A program made the position numbers and the translations under genes. Of a stretch of DNA of 5,763 bases, positions 1-5,244 are shown piece after piece; position 1 is the stretch's first letter, and each line of letters starts with the position of its first letter. The stretch comes from Sphingopyxis sp. (lineage in GTDB: Bacteria > Pseudomonadota > Alphaproteobacteria > Sphingomonadales > Sphingomonadaceae), in contig JAHCKJ010000147.1 of NCBI GenBank assembly GCA_026125835.1, positions 1 to 5,763 of the forward strand, in the 5' to 3' direction. Below the pieces are notes generated by a model. The model was given only the letters and a program-made list of their open reading frames with translations, was not told the DNA's origin and made no database searches.

Positions 1-1914
1 GGCAGCGGCCATGTCGCGCATCCGATGAAGCGGCTGGCGGCGAGTGCCGAAACGGTGATCGGGGTGCTGGTCGAGGCAATGGGACCGGGAGGCAAGCCGA
101 TGGTGTGGCTGCGCTCGGCGGACAAGCGCGCGCGGTTCGATTTTGCGGTGGCCGACAAGGGCGACGCCGGCATCGGCGACCTGGTGCGCGCCGAACTGGG
201 CGGACGCGGCCCCGCGACCAGGGCCAGGGTGATCGATCGCATCGGCGATCCCTTTGCGCCAAAGGCGCTGAGCATGATCGCGATCGCCCGCCACGACATT
301 CCGCATGTCTTTGGCGACGAGGTGATCGAGGAGGCCGAGCGCGCCGCGAAACTGCCGCTGGCGCCCGACGGGCGCGAGGATTTGCGCGACATCCCCATCG
401 TCGCGATCGATCCGATCGACGCGCGCGACCATGACGATGCGGTGTGGGCGGCGCACGACGACGACCCGGCGAACAAGGGCGGCTTCCGCGCGATCGTCGC
501 GATCGCCGATGTCAGCTATTATGTCCGCCCCGACGGCGCGCTCGACCGCGAGGCGCGGCGGCGCGGCAACAGCGTCTATTTTCCCGACCGCGTCGTCCCG
601 ATGCTGCCCGAAACGCTGTCCGCAGGGGTCTGTTCGCTGAAAGCGGACGAGGACCGTGCTGCGATGGCGTGCCATCTGGTCATCGACCGGCATGGCAAGG
701 TGACGTCATGGCGTTTCACGCGCGCGCTGGTTCGGCTGCGCGCGAATATCGCCTATGAACATGCGCAGGCGGCGTATGACGCCGGTGCGCCGCGCGACGA
801 TTGGGACGTCGATGTGCTCCCGACGCTGCGGAACCTGTGGGCCTGCTGGGCTTTGCTCGCCAAGGCGCGCGCCGCCCGCGCGCCGCTCGACCTCGATCTG
901 CCCGAACGGCAGGTAATCCTCGACGAACAGGGTGGCATCGCCGAAATCCGCGTCCGCGACCGGCTCGATTCGATGCGGCTGATCGAGGATTACATGATCG
1001 CGGCGAATGTCGCGGCGGCGAAGGCGCTCGAGGCAAAGAAGTCGCCGGTGATGTACCGCATCCACGAGCCGCCGAGCCGCGAGAAGCTGGTGAGCCTGAA
1101 GGACTATCTCGAAACCTTCGAGCAAAGCTTCGCGCTGGGGCAGGTGATCACCCCCGCGGTGTTCAACCGGCTGATCGACGGCTTTTCCGAAGACGACCGT
1201 CTGCCCGAGATCATGCAGGCGATCCTGCGCAGCCAGACGCAGGCCTATTATGGCCCCGCCAACGCCGGCCATTTCGGCCTCGCGCTTGGCAGCTATGCGC
1301 ATTTCACTTCGCCGATCCGGCGTTACGCCGACCTGATCGTCCACCGCGCGCTGGTCGACAGTTACAAGCTGGAAGTACCGGGCAAGCCGATGAACCTGCC
1401 CGCGCGCACCGGGCTCGGCGAAGCCGACGCAAAAGGGCTGTCGCGTATCGGCGAGGCGATCAGCGCGCTCGAACGCCGCGCGATGGAGGCCGAGCGCGAA
1501 ACGGTCGACCGTTATGTCGCGGCCTATCTGGCGACCAAGACGGGCGAAATCGTCCAGGCGCGGATCACCGGGGTGCAGCCGTTCGGCTTTTTCGCCACCG
1601 TCGACGGGCTGGGGGGCGACGGGCTGGTGCCGGTGTCGACGCTGGGCAGCGAGCGGTTCTTTTACGACGAGGCGGCGCGCACGCTCGACAGCGAGCATGG
1701 CCGGGTCAGCTATACGGTGGGCCAGCGGATCGACCTGCGGTTGATGGAAGCCAATCCGGTCAGCGGCGCGCTGCGTTTTGAACTGCCCGACGCGCCCGAA
1801 GGCGGTTTCGGAAACCGCGCGCCGCGCCGCGACGGGATCAAGAAGGCAGGCAAGCATATGGTCGGCAAACGCGGGCGGCCGGCGAATATCAAGCATAAGG
1901 GGCGGCGGCGATAA
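1..1914 (+). CDS. rnr: Ribonuclease R, 3' part (5' end outside window)
   Basis: RNase R is a processive 3'-to-5' hydrolytic exoribonuclease of the RNB (RNase II) family that degrades structured RNA in the cytoplasm. The reading frame is open from base 1, and the first in-frame ATG (25) lies inside the protein, so the true start is upstream. About 637 residues are present; family members usually have 700-800, so the N-terminal helical and first cold-shock regions are missing. The RNB catalytic centre is intact: the IDPIDARDHDDAV motif at 406-444 carries four aspartates (codons 409, 427, 433, 436) matching the metal-binding set known from E. coli RNase R. The second RNB signature, HFGLALGSYAHFTSPIRRYA, lies at 1270-1329. 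An S1 domain follows (about 1543-1700), then a lysine/arginine-rich tail ending KHKGRRR, typical of RNase R rather than RNase II. The gene ends at TAA and faces the regulator at 1952-2751. Confidence 0.96.
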   Translation, partial: GSGHVAHPMKRLAASAETVIGVLVEAMGPGGKPMVWLRSADKRARFDFAVADKGDAGIGDLVRAELGGRGPATRARVIDRIGDPFAPKALSMIAIARHDIPHVFGDEVIEEAERAAKLPLAPDGREDLRDIPIVAIDPIDARDHDDAVWAAHDDDPANKGGFRAIVAIADVSYYVRPDGALDREARRRGNSVYFPDRVVPMLPETLSAGVCSLKADEDRAAMACHLVIDRHGKVTSWRFTRALVRLRANIAYEHAQAAYDAGAPRDDWDVDVLPTLRNLWACWALLAKARAARAPLDLDLPERQVILDEQGGIAEIRVRDRLDSMRLIEDYMIAANVAAAKALEAKKSPVMYRIHEPPSREKLVSLKDYLETFEQSFALGQVITPAVFNRLIDGFSEDDRLPEIMQAILRSQTQAYYGPANAGHFGLALGSYAHFTSPIRRYADLIVHRALVDSYKLEVPGKPMNLPARTGLGEADAKGLSRIGEAISALERRAMEAERETVDRYVAAYLATKTGEIVQARITGVQPFGFFATVDGLGGDGLVPVSTLGSERFFYDEAARTLDSEHGRVSYTVGQRIDLRLMEANPVSGALRFELPDAPEGGFGNRAPRRDGIKKAGKHMVGKRGRPANIKHKGRRR

Positions 1915-1922
1915 GCCAATCC

Positions 1923-1949
1923 TCGTCATTGCGAGCGAAGCAATGACGA
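1923..1949. repeat. Perfect palindromic repeat between convergent genes, possible bidirectional terminator
   Basis: Two perfectly complementary 10-base arms, TCGTCATTGC (1923-1932) and GCAATGACGA (1940-1949), flank a 7-base loop GAGCGAA. The hairpin starts 9 bases after the rnr stop and ends 3 bases before the stop of the minus-strand regulator, so it lies in the 3' end of both transcripts. There is no clear U-run on either side, so a classical intrinsic terminator is not certain. The core resembles a dispersed repeat I recall from alphaproteobacterial intergenic regions (CGTCATTGCGAGCGAAG...); that link is from memory. Confidence 0.75.
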
Positions 1950-1951
1950 AT

Positions 1952-2751
1952 TCAGGAGAGTTGCGCCAACCTCGCCAACAACGCCGCACTCTCTGCATCC
2001 GCCGGAAAAAACGCCTCGATCGCCAGTTCCGATAGCGTGATGTCGACCGGCGTTCCGAAAATCGTCACGGTCGATACGAACGATATGCGCCCGGCATCGG
2101 TATCGAGGATCAGCGGGACCGCGATGCTGCTGGCGTGGCTGTCGCGATGTTCGGCGCTGTGGTCGTCGCTTCGCACCGCATAGCCCGCCAGTTCGTCGCG
2201 TAGCGCGATCAATCCGGTATCGGCGCTCGCCGCGATCTGGACGTCCATCCGCTCCAATATATGCGCCCGCCATTCGCCATGGTTGACGATTTGCGGTGCC
2301 AGCCCCTCGGGATGCAATGCGATGCGCAGGACGTTGACCGGCGGCGCCAGCAGGGCAGGTGACACCCGCGCGATTAGGATCGCGATCGCCTCGTTCGCGT
2401 GATCATGTTCCAGTGGCGATCGACCGCGAGCGCGGGATAGGGTTCGTGCCCTTTCAGCACATGATCGACAATCGCGCGCACGCCCGCCATTTCGGGGCTG
2501 TCGAGCGGGCGTTCCTGATAATCGGGGGCATAACCGGCAGCGAGCAACAAGGCGTTGCGTGCGCGATGCGGGACCTCCAGGCAGTCGGCTATCCGTTGCA
2601 ACATCTGCGCGCTGGGTTTCGACCGCCCCGTTTCGATAAAACTCAGATGGCGGGTCGATATGTCGGTATCGAGCGCCAGGTCCATCTGGCTCATCCGGCG
2701 GCGGCTGCGCCATTCGCGCAATTGGGCGCCCAGGGGTGCGGGTTGCATCAT
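1952..2751 (-). pseudogene. XRE-family regulator with MmyB-like domain, disrupted by a one-base frameshift
   Basis: The first 118 residues are read from ATG 2751, chosen because AAGGAG lies just upstream and the HTH begins right after it. Residues 7-60 form an XRE helix-turn-helix (MSQMDLALDTDISTRHLSFI, then ETGRSKPS). Next comes the start of the MmyB-like ligand-binding region, including PYPALAVDRHWNMIT. That frame then runs through seven unrelated residues to TAA at 2374-2376. The expected continuation (ANEAIAILIARVSPALLAPP, then NVLRIALHPEGLAP, and a C-terminal ELAIEAFFPADAESA motif) is present in the -1 frame down to TGA 1952-1954. The simplest explanation is loss of one base at about 2399-2400; restoring it gives a protein of about 266 residues, normal for this family. 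Family members are DNA-binding regulators often next to their targets; the divergent gene at 2871 is the candidate here. It could be a true pseudogene, a sequencing error or, less likely, recoding. The truncated product would retain the HTH. Confidence 0.85.
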
Positions 2752-2870
2752 CGTCTCCTTTGCCGTCGGAGCTATACCCCCGCTTTCTGCTTTTCCATTA
2801 CCTTGCGCGTAATCGACTGGCGGCATTTCGGGCGGCAGATGGGGCGGGTCATCCAAACAGGAGAACCCCA
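2752..2870. promoter_or_regulatory. Divergent intergenic region between regulator and membrane-protein gene
   Basis: This 119-bp region must carry the promoters of both divergent genes. On the minus side, AAGGAG (rc of 2756-2761) sits close to ATG 2751, and TATAGC (rc of 2771-2776) is a possible -10 box. No convincing -35 is visible. On the plus side, AGGAGA at 2859-2864 lies 6 bases before ATG 2871 and fixes that start. A 17-bp dyad lies near the middle and is listed separately. Promoter boxes are guesses; the ribosome-binding sites are clear. Confidence 0.55.
2797..2813. promoter_or_regulatory. Candidate operator: ATTAC-N7-GTAAT dyad
   Basis: Perfect 5-base arms ATTAC (2797-2801) and GTAAT (2809-2813) are separated by 7 bases. 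The AT-rich arms stand out from the surrounding GC-rich DNA. The site lies 46 bases upstream of the regulator start and 57 bases upstream of the membrane-protein start, where a regulator controlling both genes would be expected to bind. The idea that the adjacent XRE/MmyB-type protein binds here is inference from position and symmetry only. Confidence 0.4.
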
Positions 2871-3263
2871 ATGTCGCTCTTCAACCTCAAGAACACACTG
2901 ATTATCGATGCCATCACCTGCACCGGATTGTTCGTCTTGTGCGTCTTTGCAACTGCGACGGTCGCCACCCTGCTTGGCCTCCCCTCCGAAGTGGTGACCG
3001 TCGCGGGCTGGATCGGACTGCCATCGGCGTTGCTGATGCTGTTCGTCGCGTATCAGAAGGAACCGAGCAAGGGGCTGGCCAACCTGATTGCGGTCGGCAA
3101 TCTCGGCTGGGTGATCGCCAGCTTTGCCGTGCTGGCGATCTTTGCCGACGGGATGACCGGGTTGGGTATCGCGGTCGTTATCGTCCAGGCGATCGGCGTG
3201 CTGGTCTTTGCGATCTATGAAGCGAGGGGCGCGGCGGCTTTGCCGCGCACCGTGGCGGCCTAA
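2871..3263 (+). CDS. Small four-helix integral membrane protein, function unknown
   Basis: This encodes a 130-residue protein starting at ATG 2871, chosen over upstream in-frame starts because AGGAGA sits 6 bases before it. Four hydrophobic segments are visible at about residues 10-34, 40-60, 69-91 and 96-117, with short polar loops (YQKEPSKG after helix 2; EARGAAALPR at the C terminus). The positive residues after helices 2 and 4 suggest that these ends and the N terminus face the cytoplasm. Size and helix count recall DoxX-like or other small four-helix inner-membrane families, but no diagnostic motif is seen and no function is assigned. It is divergent from the broken XRE/MmyB-type regulator, which may control it. 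Its TAA stop (3261-3263) overlaps the stop of the convergent stress-protein gene. Confidence 0.85.
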   Translation: MSLFNLKNTLIIDAITCTGLFVLCVFATATVATLLGLPSEVVTVAGWIGLPSALLMLFVAYQKEPSKGLANLIAVGNLGWVIASFAVLAIFADGMTGLGIAVVIVQAIGVLVFAIYEARGAAALPRTVAA

Positions 3264-3715
3264 CTCAAAGCATCGAGCCGGGCGAGGTCGATCGCGCCCG
3301 GCACGATCATCACCGGACAGGGCAGCGTCCCCGCGTCATGCCCGGTGAAATGCGCCACCAGCGGCCCCGGTGCACCGTTCGCTGCGGTCGCCAGCACCAG
3401 CGCCGCAATTTCGTCGTTGGTGCCGATCACCTCGCGCACCACTTCGGCGGGTTTTCCCGAACGGATCAGCGTTTGCGGAGTGATGCCGCTTTCCTGCACC
3501 ACTGCGTCGGCCGCGGTCGCCACCAGTTCCTCGGCATGTTCGCGCGCTTCGGCCTCGATCGTCGCCTGAACGCCGCCAAACGCCACGAAATCCTGCGGTG
3601 CGATGATCGCGAGCACGATCAGCCCGCCGCCCGTGCGTCCGGCGCGGCGTGCGGCAAAGCGCAGCGCCAGCGACGATTCCGGACTGTCGTCGATCACCAC
3701 CAGATATGTCCGCAT
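3260..3715 (-). CDS. Universal stress protein, UspA family
   Basis: This is a 151-residue single-domain Usp protein, a soluble Rossmann-like alpha/beta fold; family members often bind ATP and dimerise, and are linked to stress survival. The first strand and its acidic end are clear (TYLVVIDDSPES, residues 3-14), followed by the usual helix (ALRFAARRA). The C-terminal nucleotide-loop region is GAPG (114-117), then HFTGHDAGT and the last strand CPVMIVPG (133-140). The canonical loop is G-2x-G-9x-G(S/T); here GAPG is followed by 11 residues before GT, so ATP binding is plausible but the spacing is off. Start ATG 3715 is preceded by a purine-rich AGGGGG about 8 bases upstream. It converges on the membrane-protein gene with a 4-base stop overlap and diverges from pdhC. 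Its precise role cannot be told from sequence. Confidence 0.92.
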   Translation of the reverse strand: MRTYLVVIDDSPESSLALRFAARRAGRTGGGLIVLAIIAPQDFVAFGGVQATIEAEAREHAEELVATAADAVVQESGITPQTLIRSGKPAEVVREVIGTNDEIAALVLATAANGAPGPLVAHFTGHDAGTLPCPVMIVPGAIDLARLDALS

Positions 3716-3873
3716 CGCCCCGACCCCCTGTGCTTTATACGAGTGGAGACTGCGTCACATTCGTATGAAAGGCAAGTTTGCCCCGCTGGACCTTGACCGG
3801 CGCCCGGCTTATGGCGAGGAAGAATTCGTAGCGGCAGGCGCGGCCTGCAAGACTGACAGGGATACGTCCAGAC
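3716..3873. promoter_or_regulatory. Divergent promoter region of usp and pdhC
   Basis: These 158 bp separate two divergent genes and should hold both promoters. TATAAA on the minus strand (rc of 3734-3739), 18 bases before the usp start, is a possible -10 box, with no good -35 partner. For pdhC, TTGACC at 3793-3798 resembles a -35 box but no matching -10 follows at 16-18 bases. The pdhC ribosome-binding site is poor: AGGGA at 3858-3862 is 11 bases from ATG 3874. No small ORF or RNA gene is evident. Confidence 0.4.
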
Positions 3874-5178
3874 ATGCCAATCGAACTCAAGATGCCCGCC
3901 CTCTCGCCGACGATGGAGGAGGGCACGCTCGCCAAATGGCTGGTGAAGGAGGGCGACGAGGTCAAGTCGGGCGACCTGCTCGCCGAGATCGAGACCGACA
4001 AGGCAACGATGGAGTTCGAAGCGGTCGACGAGGGCGTGGTCAGCCAGATTCTGGTCGCCGAGGGCACCGACGGGGTGAAGGTCGGCACGGTGATTGCGGT
4101 GATAACGGGTGAGGGCGAGGATGCGAGTGCGAAGGCGGCGCCTGCTGCTGCGCCTGCGCCCACCACCCCCGAACCCGTTCGCGCTGAGCCTGTCGAAGCG
4201 CCATCCTCCTCTTCTCCGGCGGCAGAGAAGAAGGACGGTCCTTCGACAAGCTCAGGACAAACGGAGAAGGGAGACAGGATCAAAGCCAGCCCGCTCGCCA
4301 AGCGTCTTGCCGCCGAGCAGGGCATCGACCTTAAAACCCTGACCGGCACCGGCCCCGGCGGCCGCATCGTCAAGGCCGACCTCGAAAGCGCGCCGAAAGG
4401 CGCGGCTGCACCCGCGGCCGCATCGGTGCCGGCTGCGCCTGCACCGGCTTCGGCTGTCGCGCCGGCCGGTCCGATCCCCGATTTCGGCATCCCGCACGAG
4501 GACGAAAAGCTGTCGGGGATGCGCAAGACGATCGCGCGCCGCCTGACCGAGTCGATGCAGCAATCGCCGCACATCTTCCTGACCGTCGACATCCGCCTCG
4601 ACGCGCTGCTCAAGCTGCGCGGCGAGCTCAACGCCAGCCTCGAAAGCCGCGGCGTCAAGCTCAGCGTCAACGACATGTTGATCAAGGCGCTCGCGGTCGC
4701 GCTCGAACGCGTGCCGTCGTGCAACGTCAGCTTCGGCGGCGACGTGATGCGCAAATACAGCCGCGCGGACATTTCGGTCGCGGTCAGCATTCCGGGCGGG
4801 CTGATCACCCCGATCATCACCGACGCGGGCGGCAAGTCGATGTCGAAAATCTCGACCGAAATGGCCGAGCTCGCGGCCCGCGCCAAGGAAGGCAAGCTGA
4901 AGCCCGATGAATATCAGGGCGGCACTGCCAGCATCTCCAACATGGGCATGATGGGGATCAAGCAATTCACCGCGGTGATCAACCCGCCGCAGGCGATGAT
5001 CATGGCGATCGGCGCGGGCGAGAAGCGGCCCTATGTCGTCGACGACGCGCTCGCGATCGCGACGGTCATGTCGGCGACCGGCAGCTTCGACCACCGTGCG
5101 ATTGACGGGGCGGACGGCGCGCTGCTGATGAAGACGTTCAAGGACCTGGTGGAAAGCCCGCTGGGGCTGGTGGCTTGA
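3874..5178 (+). CDS. pdhC: Pyruvate dehydrogenase E2, dihydrolipoamide acetyltransferase
   Basis: This 434-residue protein is the core E2 subunit of the pyruvate dehydrogenase complex: it accepts the acetyl group from E1 on a lipoyl-lysine arm and transfers it to CoA. Domains in order: one lipoyl domain (residues 1-80; lipoyl lysine K43 in EIETDKATMEFE), a proline/alanine linker (81-135), a peripheral-subunit-binding domain for E3/E1 (about 136-171; ASPLAKRLAAEQGIDL, then GTGPGGRIVKADL), a second Ala/Pro linker, and the acetyltransferase core (about 206-434) with active-site DHRAIDG (His407, Asp411). The opening PIELKMPALSPTMEEG is typical of alphaproteobacterial PDH E2 and argues against a 2-oxoglutarate-type E2. 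E1 genes are not in the window. lpd follows, separated only by the DUF559 cassette, so co-transcription is likely. The first linker contains a repeat-derived 30-codon stretch, listed separately. Confidence 0.96.
   Translation: MPIELKMPALSPTMEEGTLAKWLVKEGDEVKSGDLLAEIETDKATMEFEAVDEGVVSQILVAEGTDGVKVGTVIAVITGEGEDASAKAAPAAAPAPTTPEPVRAEPVEAPSSSSPAAEKKDGPSTSSGQTEKGDRIKASPLAKRLAAEQGIDLKTLTGTGPGGRIVKADLESAPKGAAAPAAASVPAAPAPASAVAPAGPIPDFGIPHEDEKLSGMRKTIARRLTESMQQSPHIFLTVDIRLDALLKLRGELNASLESRGVKLSVNDMLIKALAVALERVPSCNVSFGGDVMRKYSRADISVAVSIPGGLITPIITDAGGKSMSKISTEMAELAARAKEGKLKPDEYQGGTASISNMGMMGIKQFTAVINPPQAMIMAIGAGEKRPYVVDDALAIATVMSATGSFDHRAIDGADGALLMKTFKDLVESPLGLVA
4175..4264. repeat. Imperfect inverted repeat inside the pdhC linker, translated in frame
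   Basis: Arms of 26 bases at 4175-4200 and 4239-4264 flank a 38-base spacer. Aligned as a stem they give 20 Watson-Crick pairs, one G-T pair and five mismatches; the best block pairs CTGAGC with GCTCAG and TGTCGAAG with CTTCGACA. The whole unit is 90 bases, exactly 30 codons, and encodes VRAEPVEAP at the left arm and PSTSSGQT at the right, with a Ser/Lys-rich spacer. The core TTCGACAAGCTCAGGAC resembles a repeat I recall as dispersed through sphingomonad genomes. It lies wholly between the lipoyl and E3-binding domains, where extra flexible sequence is tolerated. Confidence 0.8.
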
Positions 5179-5182
5179 CCAA

Positions 5183-5244
5183 CCCCTCTCCTTTCAAGGG
5201 AGAGGGAGGGGCCCGCGCGCGTCAGCGCGTGGGAGGGTGAGGGT
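5183..5244 (+). repeat. Left inverted repeat: two adjacent hairpins
   Basis: Hairpin 1 pairs 5184-5193 with 5197-5206 (10 pairs including one G-T, loop TCA). Hairpin 2 pairs 5212-5220 with 5225-5233 (9 pairs including one G-T, loop GTCA). The tail GGGAGGGTGAGGGT (5231-5244) supplies a purine-rich ribosome-binding region and ends exactly at the GTG start of the DUF559 gene. The repeat begins 4 bases after the pdhC stop. No U-run follows, so it is a poor terminator candidate but could block 3' exonucleases on the pdhC message. Confidence 0.85.

Noticed and set aside
706..1998. Long minus-strand open frame opposite rnr (430 codons)
   Set aside because: It is a shadow of the GC-rich rnr coding strand; the translation has no recognisable domain, while the plus frame is unmistakable RNase R.
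2359..2901. Plus-strand open frame of 180 codons across the regulator region
   Set aside because: It lies antisense to the XRE/MmyB-type coding sequence, has no conserved pattern, and overlaps the start of the membrane-protein gene in another frame.
3771..3782. GGCAA-GT-TTGCC dyad upstream of pdhC as an operator or terminator
   Set aside because: The arms are only 5 bases and the 2-base centre is too short for an RNA hairpin; nothing else supports a regulatory role.
3735..4895. Long minus-strand open frame opposite pdhC (386 codons)
   Set aside because: Antisense to a clear E2 gene, with low-complexity Ala/Ser/Gly sequence; a composition artefact.
5184..5233. Left repeat hairpins as a rho-independent terminator for pdhC
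   Set aside because: The stems are strong but no U-run follows; they are better explained as part of the repeat family.
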